Assembly (NCBI RefSeq): GCF_013373865.1
Contig: NC_050468.1
Span: 25,748,774-25,812,773 of the forward strand
Direction of reading: 5' to 3'
DNA from: Monomorium pharaonis
Lineage: Eukaryota > Arthropoda > Insecta > Hymenoptera > Formicidae
DNA length: 64,000 nt
The notes beneath the pieces were generated by a model, which was not told the origin of the DNA, did no database searches, and was given only the letters and a program-made list of their open reading frames with translations. Below are positions 35,865-52,559 of this stretch, piece after piece. How positions within the stretch are numbered: position 1 is the first letter of the stretch; each line of letters opens with the position of its first letter. Both the position numbers and the translations under genes were made by a program.

Positions 35865-36700
35865 TATAATTTTTATTATATAATCACTGTTATGTTAACT
35901 TGATTTTATTAACAATATATCACACAGCCATCGGTGAAACCGAATCGAAAATATTTACTATACGAAACGTTACAATGAATTCCTTAAGATGTATTCACAA
36001 ATTCACATTAGAAGCAAAAAAGATTCAATTAGAACATCAAACAGCATTATTAATAAAACCGACAAAATTAAAAGAATTTTTGAAAATTACTATTTTACTA
36101 AAAACTTAGTAAAAAAATTAATTTACTCTTATTTTTTCTGATTAATATATAATATATACTCTAAAATAAATCTAAAGGCCACTTGCACCAAACTCTGATT
36201 AACTTAATCGTTGATTTGTCCATTGGAATTGACCAATCGCATTTGTTAATTTTGCTTAACGACAAATACGATTGGTCAATTCCAATAGACTAATCAACAA
36301 TTAAGTTAATCACAATTTGGTGCAAGTGACTCTAATACAAACTTGCATTTAATTTTAATTCTGTCTTTATTGATTCCATGTGAGGTTGCTAATTTTTACC
36401 CTAATTTACAAAAACTATAATTATTGTAATAATTGAAACAATTCTAATAATAATTAAGTTATTAAGGAAAATTTAAAATAATATATTTCTATTACAAGGG
36501 TTTTAAAATACTCATCAGCTCTGATAGTCATTAAAAAAAATCTATTCTGGTAAGGGTCATTAGATATATTCAGCTGAAAAGAACAGATTTGCTGCTAAGG
36601 TACGTTCGCGAAATTCGCTCGCATTCGTAGGTCGATCGTGTTTGGAGCATGCGCCGACACGTTCCCGTTCAGCCATTCCGGTTTCCTCCTCGTGCGGGGG
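35865..36700. promoter_or_regulatory. Divergent intergenic region between WDR46 and fl(2)d
   Basis: About 0.85 kb separates the two start regions. The WDR46 side is AT-rich. The fl(2)d side rises sharply in GC and CpG from about 36600, typical of a broad TATA-less housekeeping promoter. A MITE-like element occupies 36176-36330. No factor-binding sites are claimed. Confidence 0.55.
36176..36330. mobile_element. MITE-like element, TIR GGCCACTTGCACCAA
   Basis: About 155 bp, almost entirely self-complementary. The left arm is GGCCACTTGCACCAAACTCT and onward; the right arm ends TTTGGTGCAAGTGAC. The arms run about 69 nt each (ending near ACAAAT) around a short centre. TCTAA occurs on both sides, a possible 5-bp remnant of the target duplication. 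Confidence 0.8.
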
Positions 36701-37047
36701 TGATCGTCATTCATGATTAGTTACAGCGTTCCCGAGCGCAACGAAGTTTCTCGTGTTCCCGAGTATCCGCGTACGGTATCACGTATACGCGCGCATATCA
36801 CATCGGGAACGTGTGAAGGTACCTGGCCGTGAAGTCGCGCGCGTTTCTGCTGTCATCCGCACAGCACTCGGGGCTTCGGATTGTGATCGATCGTGCAAAG
36901 TGAAGTTCGCCGTGCGCGGAGAACCCGTTTGGCGCTTTTTTTCGTGTATCTACGCGCGATGTCGTCCGCCTCATTTCTCTCTTGATAATCCGCGACTAGG
37001 TCGACCAGGTCATTACCACGATGGAATCCTCGCCGTTCTAATGGCCG
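36700..37047 (+). other. Probable 5' non-coding exon of fl(2)d
   Basis: GC- and CpG-rich sequence ending in a strong donor (GGCCG|GTAAGT at 37048). It is followed by an intron to the acceptor TTTTGTTTTAG before 38141. A small upstream frame (ATGGAATCCTCGCCGTTCTAA) sits at its 3' end. The transcription start is not visible, so the left edge is approximate. Confidence 0.5.
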
Positions 37048-38140
37048 GTAAGTAATCTGACGAGGTTTCAACGACGAAAGGGGAGGGGAGAGAAGGGAGA
37101 GAGAGAGAGAGAGAGAGAAAGAGCGGAAAAAAAGAAATATTCGTGCGCGTGTGTGTGTGGCGCGCGCGATGGCGTCCGTGAGACCGCGTGACAGTCAATC
37201 GCAGTGAATTTGGCTGCGAGTTGTTCGATAATTGCGCGGTTACACTACCTTCTCAAGGTAGAGAAAAAAGAACGAGAGGTGGAAAGGAGGACGCGAGTAA
37301 AAAAAAAACAAATGCTCGAACGTAACGCAAGTTGTTCCTTCCCGTCGTCGGCGGACATGTCGACGTAATGGCGTCACAGTTGTCTTTTTCGGCCGGAGTA
37401 AATGCATTCCGTTTTCTTGACCGCGACGACGGGTTTTGACGACCCCTTTTTTTCTTTATCGTTCCCTGAATCCGAAATTTCATGTGACATGTCAGGATTA
37501 CGTCGTCCCCTCGAAAATCCTTGACGGATGTCAAACGCATGTTTCTCAATCCAAGAATTCGATATTTTCTGATAAGATTTAATATGTACTGTAATCGAGA
37601 AAATAAACATAAGATTGCATACTTGTCAATTCTTATAAAAATTTATTTTAATTGCGCGGGCGTATGACAAGTAGATGGCTTAGAAGAACTGATAGAGCTA
37701 TAGGTTAATCAGATATGACCGTCTTTCCAAATCAATGACGTTACAGTACGGTGCACCTCATTTTCTTTGGTGCACTTGCTTCGCAAAGTGCCTCTAGTGT
37801 TCGGCGCGAAATAGAACAAAGTAAATAAATTGATTTATCTGATGAAAGCTAATTGCATTGCATTATCAATTTTAAAAAAACAGCTTGTGCTTTTGTAATT
37901 TATACTAAGCACTATATTAATACTCTATAATTAATATAAAACAATTTCCTTACATATATACTTTAACATCCCTAGAAAGTATTTATGATATTCTTAAACT
38001 TAAAAAAAATTAATATAAATGTTATAGCTAACTATTTTTATTGTTAGTGAAAAAATGAATTTACAGAATTGTCTAATTGTGTGTGTTAAGAATAATATTA
38101 TTAAGCTTGATGCTATTTGTGCTATATATTTTTGTTTTAG
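37048..38140. other. First intron of fl(2)d
   Basis: GC-rich near the donor, with GA repeats at about 37097-37118, becoming AT-rich toward the acceptor. Open frames on the minus strand here look like composition effects. Nothing else is recognised. Confidence 0.5.
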
Positions 38141-38285
38141 GTGGCTGACTTCTAATAGCGATCTGTTGCAAGTGTTTGGTTAGCGGCGTGATTTCATTGG
38201 CATCGTAACATTAATGAACAGAAGATTTCGCATAAAGGCCTCTTCTACGTTCTAACACCCCCAACACTGCGAAGTAGTGGTGGCA

Positions 38286-38731
38286 ATGGCAGATGAGAGC
38301 AGCGAGGTCAAATCGGCAGGACCATCCTCGCCAAGGAGTCCACAGTGTGGCAACGGCAGCAATGGTGGTGGTGGGAAGCAGCCTGGTAGTAGCCCACACT
38401 CGCCCAGACAACCAAGACGCGTGAAGCTAACTCAGCAACAGTTGGACAGCTTGACTAAGGACGAGCTAGCAGCCAAATGGCATGAACAGGACTTGTATGT
38501 GGAGTGTCTAGAAGTCCAGGCGGCAGCCCAGGAAGGTACTGAGATCACACGAGTGAGGCCACCTCACTCACCACATATCTTAAGCGAATTAACGCTAAAT
38601 GCCAGGACACAACGGTATCTTGTAAGAGGCAAGACTCTCGTAGAGACGCTAAGCTTAGGGTTTGTTAGATCAGTGTTTAGGATACTGTCATTAAGTTGTC
38701 TGTTAGGCTTAAGGTAATGAGAGAGAGAGAG

Positions 38732-38762
<31 letters not shown>

Positions 38763-41700
38763 ACGAGAGAGAGAAAGAAAGAAAGCTTTAGTAAATAAGT
38801 ACAGGCATAAGTGATAGGAAAGCGATTTTATGACTATGAGGGCGAGAGCTTGGTACACATGTGATCAGATTACTTTACGAAATGTATCTGCACAAAAAAA
38901 AATATTAGAGAGATTAAATATGGAATCGAGATCATGTTGCGCTTTATATACAATTATAGTGATAATATATTAATTCTCAAAATTATAATTTAAAAGATTT
39001 GTGAATTATGTGTACAGTGCGGGTAATCAAAGATCCATATGTATCGTGACGATAAGACGAGATGATTCTCGAGATCTATTTGTGAGTGACAGCCGCGTAC
39101 ATGATGTAAAGAAGAAAAATATGTTTGGTCTCCGCTAAATTTTCTTGTGCGCAATTCCAATCGGGCAGCCATGAAAATCCATAGTTAGCGAGTAAAAAGT
39201 GAAAATGGCTGAAGGTAAAAAAAGTGCTTATGTGTGTCAAGAAGCGTCAATCAGGTTTCTCTGCAAAAAGAAAAATCACGGTGCTCGCCATCGATGCTGT
39301 AGAAGGCACGGCGGCCTTGCTCAGAAATGTCGTTTCATAAGTGCCCTGTGCAAGTGTATCGCGTATCACAATTTCTTTGCAGTGTAATAATTAAATACTG
39401 CCAAGATGCGCGAAAAAAATAGTGTGTGCCGTGCGTGTTTAATTGGAGAAAAAAAAACACGAGTTTTTCTCTATCAAGGATGAAATGAAAAGCAGCGCTT
39501 TACAACGAAAACAGCGCTGAATTTATTCTCGGCTCAGAGGAATAATAAGAGTGGATTCGTGTCGTCTGTCCTTTGGCCTACAAAATACTGCACCAGGAGT
39601 GCGTGAAATTCGCGAATCTCTCGGTGAAGTACTCAATAAACTACTATAACACTCGCCGTTACTCGCCGTTAATTGGAACTCCACATGAACTCGATCCTGC
39701 CATCTCTGTCTACTCCTACCCCTGGTCTACGTATCCTTACATATTATCCATATCCTTAAACTCTTTTCCAATTATACAATAACACAACTTTTAATTAACT
39801 GTACAGTTCTCCTAGACCAACTATCCTACATGTTCTTACTATGAATGCAACCTGTGCATGCATTTATTACCTGCACCATAATGTCCTGGTATCAGATATA
39901 AATTTTCAAAAGTACATACCTGTGGGTTATGCCTGGCCAGCGTCTCGTTGATACAACATCTGTGCCTGCAACAAGAGTACACGCTTGATTCTTGTGGAAG
40001 AAAAGTAACGTCCACTCTTGGTCTCGGTGGAAGCACAGAGAGAGAGAAAGAGAAAGTCTCACAAATGGCACGTCGCAACGACTCCAAAAATCAAAGTATG
40101 CGCCAATTAACAATGTCAGTTGTCAGGCAGTAACGTACTTATAAAAGTATGTTTATTTAAGCGCACTTAGGTTAACACTATGAATAGTAATTTTTCACCA
40201 GTATACTTGGTTCCATCAGAAGCTATTAATACTGTAAAAACTGTACAGAATATTCCATATAATTACATTCAATTACATACAATTTGAAGTTTAAATATTT
40301 TATATTATAAATTTTTATTTTTAATTTAATTATATAAATGTCTCAAAGTATGTATAAAAAGTTGTTTACAGAACAAATTCTTAATAATTATGAATATATT
40401 ATGAAATTTTTTAAATAAGAGTAAAGTGCTTATTTTTTAAATTTTTGTAAAAAGATAAATTTTATTTATTAATAATTATTAAAAAACTAATCAAATTTTT
40501 ATATTTTTGTTGAAATACATATACGCAGAAAAATATGTATACACAGAATATTATAGAATTTTTTTTTAATTTATCACTTTGCTCATAAAAATTAATTGCA
40601 CATAAATTTTACTTAAATTAGAATTTGTACACTGGGCATTTATATTTGTATTTTTAATATTTTTAAAAATTAAAAAATTAAATTTACATAAAATATTTTT
40701 AAAAACATTCTGAAAAAATTAGAAAATATAATGCAATAGCTAGATAATGAAAAAACAACCAACTTGCAGGCTTAAAATAGTTCAAGAACTAATATATGCG
40801 CGCGCGTGTGTGTGTATGTATTACAGCTTCTATGAAATATACATGTTCCATTATTTCGCTGTAATTATAATAATATATGGCGAATAATTTTCCTATTTTA
40901 GAAGAAATATTTTCTTTTATAAAATATAAATTTATACATACATCACAGATATATACATAATAATTGTTGCATTTTAAGAGACATTGAATGTTGTAGAAGT
41001 AGAAAAATTTATAGATTATTCCTTTATAGGTGAACTAGCTTCATTGAGAGAATCCGAAAACAAATACAGGCAACAATATATAGAGTCATCTCACAGGGAG
41101 AAGATCTTAGTAAGAAGGCTTGCCTCTAAAGAGCAGGAATTGCAAGAGTATATTGTATGTAACCATTCTCAGATACATCAAAATTCTAGTACAATTTGTC
41201 TTACAATGCTTATTTTAATTTGAGTTTAAATAAGTAAAGAGATTTATCTTTTTTTTATTATTAGAATCAAATAGCTGAAATGAAAGCTACCCAAGCTCCG
41301 TCCGCAGCTGCATTAAGGTCCGCTCTATTAGATCCGGCTGTTAATATATTGATACAGAAATTAAGGCAAGAGTTAATAACGACCAAGGGCAAATTAGAAG
41401 ATACGCAGAATGAACTAAGCGCGTGGAAGTTTACTCCGGACAGGTAAACTTTACGTTAAATAAAAGACAATACACGATGCAAATGTTTTCTTTAATTTAT
41501 TTATTTTTTCTATTTACTTTTTTACAGTAATACAGGGAAAAGATTAATGGCAAAATGTAGATTGTTATATCAAGAAAATGAAGAACTTGGTCGTATGATT
41601 GCCAGTGGACGTATTGCTAAATTGGAAGGCGAACTCGCTTTACAAAAAAGTTTTAGTGAAGAAGTGAAAAAGTCTCAATCAGGTGAGATCTTATTAGATA

Positions 41701-42540
41701 TTGATAGATTATTGATTTACAATTATTAGTTTTTTATCAACCAATTAGTGTAATTATTACAATTAAAATTTGATTATATGCAAAATATTTTAAATATAAC
41801 TCATGAATTTTTCTTTTAATTTCTTTTTTACAGAATTAGATGAGTTTCTGCAGGATTTAGATGAAGATGTCGAGGGTATGCAGAGCACCATTTACTTTTT
41901 ACAACAAGAACTGCGCAAGGCTCGAGAGTCTGTCACGCTACTGCAACAGGAAAATGCGGCGTTAAAGGCAAATACAAACGAGAATAATTTATCGAACGGT
42001 TTGTCGCCGCATACGCCACCAATTAAAAAAGAAGAATCAGAAGAAACTGTTATACCAGATACAAAACCTCCAAAACCAACAGAGGATAGTGATGTGTGCA
42101 AAGGTGTGAGAACTCCACCGTTAACGTCGCCCCAGAGTGAGATTACCAGTGTCGAAAGAACAGAACGTGCAGAGAGAAAGCTTAATCAAGCCGATCATAA
42201 TGATGAGAGTTCTAGCGACTCCGCGGCGTTAATTATTAAGGTCGAGAACGAGGAACTTAGTGATAGAGAAGAGGAACAGGAGGAGAATCGGAACAAACGA
42301 ATATTAAGGAGTAAAAATCACAATAGGAATAGTGGTAAATCGAACGGGGAGGAGGTGATAACACGAACAACACGGGGTAGGGACAGGATAAAAAGGGAGA
42401 AAAGTGCAGCCAGTAGTGATGATGAAAGGACGCACAAGAAGAAACGGAGGGAAAGCATTCTTTCTCTTGATTATAATGAAGTTGATGACGATGCGCTAGT
42501 TTTAACAAATGGTGAGACTCTGCAGAGTGATCCGGAATGA
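38286..42540 (+). CDS. fl(2)d: fl(2)d / WTAP homologue, m6A-writer and splicing regulator
   Basis: Coding exons are 38286-38535, 41030-41154, 41265-41443, 41528-41682 and 41834-42540, 471 residues, all phases consistent; exon 2 starts at 38141 with 145 nt of 5' UTR. The order is: a low-complexity Gly/Ser/Pro N-terminus (GNGSNGGGGKQPGSS); the signature LTKDELAAKWHEQDLYV at about residue 58; a long coiled coil (ELASLRESENKY, NILIQKLRQEL, ELDEFLQDLDEDVEGMQSTI) to about residue 280; then an acidic, Ser-rich disordered tail with basic KKKRRES. Known role of the family: the WTAP/Fl(2)d subunit anchors the METTL3/METTL14 m6A methyltransferase complex in the nucleus and, in Drosophila, is needed for Sxl-dependent splicing. 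The length lies between human WTAP and fly Fl(2)d. A polyadenylation signal is at 42672. Exon 2 also reads through into an intronic extension (see 38536-39640). Confidence 0.95.
38536..39640 (+). other. Possible alternative 3' end of a short fl(2)d isoform
   Basis: If the donor at 38536 (GTACTG, a weak match) is not used, the frame stays open from 38286 to a stop at 38715-38717, giving 143 residues. The following 900 bp are richer in GC than the rest of the intron, and AATAAA occurs at 39635-39640. Human WTAP is known to have a short isoform, which makes this plausible. No transcript evidence is available here. Confidence 0.35.
38719..38786. repeat. (GA)n/(GAAA)n purine-rich microsatellite
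   Basis: Alternating GA and GAAA units directly after the read-through stop codon. Confidence 0.95.
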
Positions 42541-45149
42541 GCGTTAGTTTAGTTTGATTTTGGACGACAATGACCACAGTGGTCGACCGCGATATGATTT
42601 GATATCCACATGTTACTATGTACAAGATTTTTCATCTAAAGCAACGCCGGCTATTTACAAGACATTGTTCGAATAAATAAATAAATAATTAGTCATAAAG
42701 AAACGTAATCAGTACCTGTATTCGTGATAAATTGCAAAGGATAAACATTGGTCTCTAAAATGACAACCTGCAAACCTGTAAATACTCTTATACTATTAAA
42801 TTGTCGATACAAAGATCACGTTTATGTCAAGTTACGTGCAAACGACCAAAAGTTGCGTATTATATTGCAAATATATATCGGACGAAAAATCTGACTATAT
42901 TAATATAATTTATAACGGCTTAAATGCGTTGTAAGAAAAATCAGAACAATCGAATTTTGTTTGTATTTTATAAATTTATTATAGAACTTTATGTAAGAAA
43001 TCAGCGAAAACTTTGATTATCAGTAAAAAAAAAATAATCCGAAAGATATTGTCAAGAATTAATCAAAAATGCCTGACCATATTACGTAAATAGATAAGTA
43101 AATTCTAGTACTTTTGAATATAGACGCATTGTGGGATTTTCGCATGATTACAATCCGATGTACATATAATATATGTATATATATATTTCTGTGCAATGTG
43201 AGGCATGTATCGACTGCACGCGTTTTTATTTTGATTTTATTAAACGATTGAAAAATATAGCAAGTGATAAAATATACAATATTAGTCTTAGTGTGATGAA
43301 TACGAATTGATCTCACAGACTGATACATTAAACTCGTACATTTTTTATTTTCCGAAACTAAACTGAAATTTGTATAGTGTTTGATATATTTTATATTATC
43401 TATATATGCAAAAATATTTGTGTTTTATATCGTCTCTTCGTTTAAAATTTGCGCTTTTAATTTCGTTCGCAGTCTATGCTGTAAAAAAGTGTAGATATCA
43501 CTCAAAGTTTGCAGTAAAAAAAAATGAAAAGTATGCATGATATTCCATCCCAAATTTAATAGTGCCATTATTCTTATTTAGATACTTTAATTCAATAACT
43601 GCTAAGTTACAAGTGACGGAAAATAAAATTTTTTTGTACGCACAGATTCCGCAATTCAAACATTGTGTCTTCTTTTCTTTAAATAATTAAGAATAATTAA
43701 GAAATAACTTCTATTTCGATAAAAATCCAATCGAGTTTTATACATTTACTTTTTTTGCTTAGGACGATGTAGAACATCCCCGTATTAGTTTACACACTTA
43801 TCACTAAAAGTATGCTAATATAAATTGTGACTCTTCAACTGCAAAACATGATTATTAAAGGATTCCTTATTCAGACTGAAGATATGTTAATTTCTTTCCA
43901 TTCCATATTTGGTATTTGATTATATAATTGCGTAGTACAGAAATACGCGCATTGAAGAAATAGAAAACAATTTAACTTTAAGATCAACTAATCGAGAGGA
44001 TTGAAAAATAAATATATTGAGAAAAATGATGGATTTTAATTGAATTATATATTTATAATCCAAAGTTGTGCCATACATTTCAAGATTACGTTTACGTAGA
44101 TTATTTATGTATTATTTACGTTATGTTTAAGAACCTTTTAAATGGACAATACAAGCAATGTAAATCAATATAAATTGGATATATTGAATATAGGAATTGG
44201 ATATATAGAATATAATACAGACAAGGGTAATTCAATTAAAAGATTGTTAATATACATCTATCTTTTGTTTTTATATAATAAAAATATTACAAAATAAATA
44301 TAATTTTTACTACTTTTTTAATATGATTTTTTATGATCTATGAAATATTGTTTACATAAATGATACATAAAACAGTTTACATAGTTCACGTTGTCTACAC
44401 ATAATGTAGATTATTTATATTTTTATTATACGTAAACGCTTAACTTGGATATAATTAAATATATAAACATATAAGAATATAAAATACGTTTATAAGCTTT
44501 CTTCTGTTATACAATCTCTTCCTATATCTATATAGACAAGAAAAATCATTTTTAAAAATAATTTAAAAATTTTTGCATTTTTTTGCAAAAACATGCGATT
44601 ATATATAAAATATTCTATGTATAATTATATGTACAATTTTATATATGTATTTATATTTGATTATATAAGGCGTTTTTTTTTAATAAATAGAGTAAAAAAT
44701 AGATAAATCCTAGTGTGGAATTTAATATCATATTCACAGAAATGTAAACATAGCTTATATTCAAAGATTGAATTTTAAAAAGAGAATATTTTTGCTAGCT
44801 CAATCGATCAATTCAAAATTATATACTTGCACCAGTTGCCGATGCGCAACTTGTGCAAGTGCAACTACTCCGTCAGAGGAACGGCACTTCACCGCAAAAA
44901 CTATCGATAACACCGCGATTCTACACAAATTTCCATTCTCGACGTCGGTATCGTTGCATTCGACGAATAGTTTAAGCAAGTTCATGTGTATATCGTATGC
45001 GCTGGTGATGGTGATGGTGTAAACCGAGCCGAGCCAGAAGCCAGAACCACAAGCAACCGCAAGTAGAATCCTTGCAAATCCTCGGAAAAGGTCGAATTAC
45101 ATTCTCCTGAAGGACAGTTTGCACGTACAATTCGCTTCTCGCCCTAATT
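42541..45149. other. 3' UTR of fl(2)d, then intergenic
   Basis: A run of GAATAAATAAATAAATAATT at 42671-42690 supplies a polyadenylation signal. From there to about 44760 the sequence is AT-rich with no gene. From about 44800 the GC content rises toward the superoxide dismutase start; this is likely its promoter and 5' UTR. Open frames on either strand there show no family signature. Confidence 0.6.
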
Positions 45150-46867
45150 ATGTTTGCAGCAAGACGTGCTCTGATTTCCAATACAATGTAAGTATAACGA
45201 TGTCGCCTCTTTGGAGTCTGCCGCTGTTTTCGCATTATATAATTTCTAACCTGGCACGCAACCTCTCGAAATCTACAATTTTTTATGTATATATCCATAT
45301 AGCAGACAGCTACGTTACCGAACTCTTTCTCGAATCTTCTTTAATAAATCGTTAACAATTTATATTTATTAAGTTTATTACATATGTTTGTACACTTTTT
45401 GTACTTTTCACATTAATGCAGAAAACTGACATGTGATCACAGTTGATTGACACACAAATTGTCAAAAGAAATAAGTTACTTCTATTTTCATTTTTAAACG
45501 TTTTTCTCGAGATTTCTTCTCTATTTAATTTTTATTAACAACTTGAAAAAAATCTTAAGGAAAACATTTTTAATTGTCACATTTGGATTGTTTTTTTGTT
45601 TTCATTTCTTCATTGATCTAGAAATAACAACTGCTTTGATAAAACTTATAGCGACTGCTTTGATAAAAATTATACTCTATTTAATATCTATAAATAAAAA
45701 TGTAGCTAAAGAAAATTATGACAATATTATATACACATATTTTAAACAAAAAGCAAATTTTTAAATTAAAAGAACAGCAACCACTTATTTTGTTTGCTAC
45801 ATCTACTATTTTATAATATTATTTTTTTACTGTTTAATATATAATTATTCTAATGTAATGTTATTGTGACTTGTGCAGTAAAGATGTATTCGCAAGAGCG
45901 AAACATTCACTTCCGGATTTGCCATATGACTATAAGGCTCTGGAACCAATTGTATCCACCGCAATCATGGAGCTCCATCATTCCAAGCATCACGCAACCT
46001 ATGTTAACAATCTGAACGTTGCAGAGGAAAAAATGAAAGAGGCGGTCGCAAAAGGTGACGTTAATACACAAATCGCTTTGGGTCCAGCTATTAAGTTCAA
46101 CGGCGGTGGTCATCTCAATCATTCAATCTTCTGGTGTAACCTTTCGCCAGATGGTGGCAATCCAGATGGTAATATTGGAAAACAAATTGGAAATTTCAAA
46201 CGGTCTAAACATCGAATTAAACAACTGATTAGATCCTTCAACTTGTATTTAAAAAATTCTGAATAATGTTCAAGTCAGTTTAAAAAGGTTATCTGGAAAT
46301 TAAGTGCTTCATTTCTAAGGAAAGAAAAAAAATTACATATAAATGTGAATAATTTTTTATATCTTTACCAAAATTTTTTTAAATTAATTTAAATCTTATC
46401 TTAAAAAATAAATATACATATATACATGAGAAATGATTAAGTATAAAAATACTTTTCAATACCGTGTAATATTAATGGAAAATAATATACTACAATTGTA
46501 GTTTGTGTAGAAATAAACAATATTTTTTTTTAACTTAGCTGCTCTTACGAATCAAATCAACAAGGACTTTGGCAGTTTCGAGGAAATGAAGAAGCGCTTG
46601 TCCGAGATGACTGTGGCAATTCAGGGTTCTGGTTGGGGTTGGCTCGGATACGATCAGAAGGCCAAATCGTTAAGAATAGCGACATGTGCGAACCAAGATC
46701 CACTGCAAGCCACGACCGGTCTCATTCCTCTTTTCGGCATAGACGTGTGGGAACATGCCTACTACTTACAATATAAAAATGTACGACCTGTTTATGTGGA
46801 AGCAATCTTCGATATTGTCAATTGGAAGGATGTAAACGCACGTTTCAAAAACGCTAGTGGCTGCTAA
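45150..46867 (+). CDS. Sod2: Mitochondrial manganese superoxide dismutase
   Basis: Exons are 45150-45187, 45879-46168 and 46539-46867, coding 218 residues. The N-terminus MFAARRALISNTIKDVFARA is a mitochondrial targeting peptide; the mature enzyme starts at KHSLPDLPYDY. The metal ligands are all visible: His26 (ELHHSKHH), His74 (NHSIFW), Asp159 and His163 (DVWEHAYY). Tyr34 (ATYVNN), GSGWGWLGYD and LIPLFGIDVWEH are also present. It catalyses dismutation of superoxide to oxygen and hydrogen peroxide in the matrix. Differences from the vertebrate sequence, such as RPVYVEAIFDIVNW, are conservative. Reading past the exon 2 donor continues the frame to 46266 but loses all Asp/His ligands, so that is not the product. 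A polyadenylation signal is at 47256. Confidence 0.96.
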
Positions 46868-47729
46868 GAGTTAACAAAATTATTTAGCATTTAAGTGTTT
46901 TTTAGGTATTAAGATATCGTTTAGAATGACACTTCTAGTGTTGAAAAATATCATCAGAAACTTTTAACACACTTAGTAATTCGTCTGTGTTTCTTTTTTA
47001 CATTGTATCCGAAGTAACTACAATATGAGTAGAATGAATATGAAAAGTACAAGAGAATGTAAAATTACATTCATTAAGAATCTTATTCTTAATATGATTG
47101 ATTTACAGTTTACTTTATCCTCAGCCTATATATTCCTTACAAGAGTAGATAATTCTGGAAACCATTCTAGTTATTGCTTTTTAGTTGCTATAGAGAGAAA
47201 TCTGAAAAAATCATTGAATACTCAATAATATTATTCAATATTCCTCTAGATACAAAATAAACTCAGTTTTCAAATAATATTATGCAATAATCTAAGGGCC
47301 ACTTAAAGTAAAAAAAATTTTGTTTTAAATAACCTTTTTGGGTAAGTCACTTTTTTCCTCTTGCAAAATGCAAAATAGACATATATTATGGAAAAAATAT
47401 CTTAGTTGACATTACAAATATATATTATTATTAAGATAAATTTATTGCAGTTAATTAAAAAAATATTTTACTATTTACATTACATAAATCAACAGAAACC
47501 AAGAATTCCTTTAATTGACACTTTATTAAATTTATAATGAAAATTCTTTCACGCATTTTAGATTTCTGAATACAAATACAATACCAGTTCATACAAGACA
47601 AAAATGCATTTCTTCAAAGACTGTCAAAGACCGAATGGACCGCGGGAGAGACAGGCCGTCTAGGAAACCGACATCCCCGACAAATTACCTTGCATAAGCA
47701 ACAAAAACAAGATTAGGTTCGGGAACCGT
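46868..47729. other. 3' UTR of Sod2 and short intergenic stretch
   Basis: AATAAA at 47256-47261 probably ends the Sod2 transcript. The rest is AT-rich until about 47640, where a GC-rich island starts. No further gene is seen. Confidence 0.6.
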
Positions 47730-48900
47730 CAGCTATGATTCATCCGGCCAGGAAGCGAAACGGAGCGCGAAACGCGCTGTCTGCGTGTGCGCGGGAGCGA
47801 GAGCGTGATCTTAATCCTCTCGCAACACACAAAGAGCGAGCGGCGCGGACTCGGGGACGCAAAAGTTCGCCGTGAATTGAAGGTAGGCGCGAGCGGACGA
47901 CAGCGTCGAGACAGACTCGCTTTACGTTCGCGGCAACGTTCACCACGCGTAGCCCGTGAGGGCGAGAGGGCAGACGCTTACGGGCCTCGGCCTTTCTCGC
48001 GCGCGCGAGAGACTCCGATAATCGATCGCGGGCGTCGGACCGCCGCCGCGCCGGGGAAGTCGGGCAACCGAGTCAACCGAGTGGCGTCGCGACGCACAGC
48101 GTGCACGCTCGGCGCTCGCCTGCCGCTTCCGTGGAACGTGTTGGCGGAGCACCGAGCCAGTATGGCCGTAGGACCTCAGCTGTTTTCACGTCACTGCCTA
48201 CGTATCTGGTGAGTCACCTCGGTACGAGGCTCTTCTTTTTGTTTTGTTCTTTTTCCCCCTTTCATTCGCGTGTACCATTCGCGCTACTTGTCACCTCTCC
48301 CTCCCACTCACGCTCTCGATCTCTTTCTCTCTCTTTCTCTCTCTTTCTTTCTCTCTTTCTCTCGCGAATCGTCACGCGCAAAGACGAGTGCGTACATACG
48401 TGCGTGCGTCATGCGTGCACGTCGCGACCGCGCGTCTTTATGGGCGCTGTACGAATGGCCTCGTGAGCGCGATGCCGACGATCATTTATTTAAATGACCC
48501 CGTCGTCTCGTTATCGATGGCAAGAAATACACGGCGTCTCGAGCGCGTTTTCGATGCTCTTTGTTCCTTGTTCCCGGGGTCAAACGTCAGGAGTAAACCC
48601 GCGTGAATCTCAAGAACGTACTGTTTTTAATTTTAAAACGAGCGTGTCGTGCAACTTATCTCACTCGAGCATCGGGATCTCCGGTTTCGTGAGTTCTCGC
48701 AAGCTGGTAGTTTTTCTTGGTAGTCGGAGGTGCATTAAACTGAGGAAAATTTTTTTGCGAAGCGTCAAGCCGAGACTTTACGATCGAAATTGTCGAAAGT
48801 GCGACGCGAGGTAATTAGCCCGACCGATTATCTCGATTATCTCGCGTTAATCTAGCGAAAGTAGATTTCTCATCGATGAGATTTCTGCTTGCCATTCATT
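47730..48900 (+). promoter_or_regulatory. CpG/GC-rich island, probable promoter and first exon
   Basis: This is an abrupt GC- and CpG-dense block in AT-rich DNA, with many overlapping open frames on both strands (a composition effect). A strong donor, CTG|GTGAGT, occurs at 48209, and TCTTTCTC repeats lie downstream (about 48310-48365). It most likely marks the start of a plus-strand gene that I cannot identify. Confidence 0.55.
48162..48208 (+). CDS. Candidate first coding exon of an unidentified gene
   Basis: An ATG opens a 15-codon frame, MAVGPQLFSRHCLRI, running to a GTGAGT donor in phase 2. I recognise no family from this short piece. The next exon, if real, lies in the gene-poor DNA to the right; the only phase-compatible candidate I noticed is at 59217. 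Confidence 0.3.

Positions 48901-52559
<3,659 letters not shown>

Noticed and set aside
46169..46266. Read-through of Sod2 exon 2 as a shorter product
   Set aside because: It would lack Asp159/His163 and most of the C-terminal domain; the donor and the next exon restore the full enzyme in phase.
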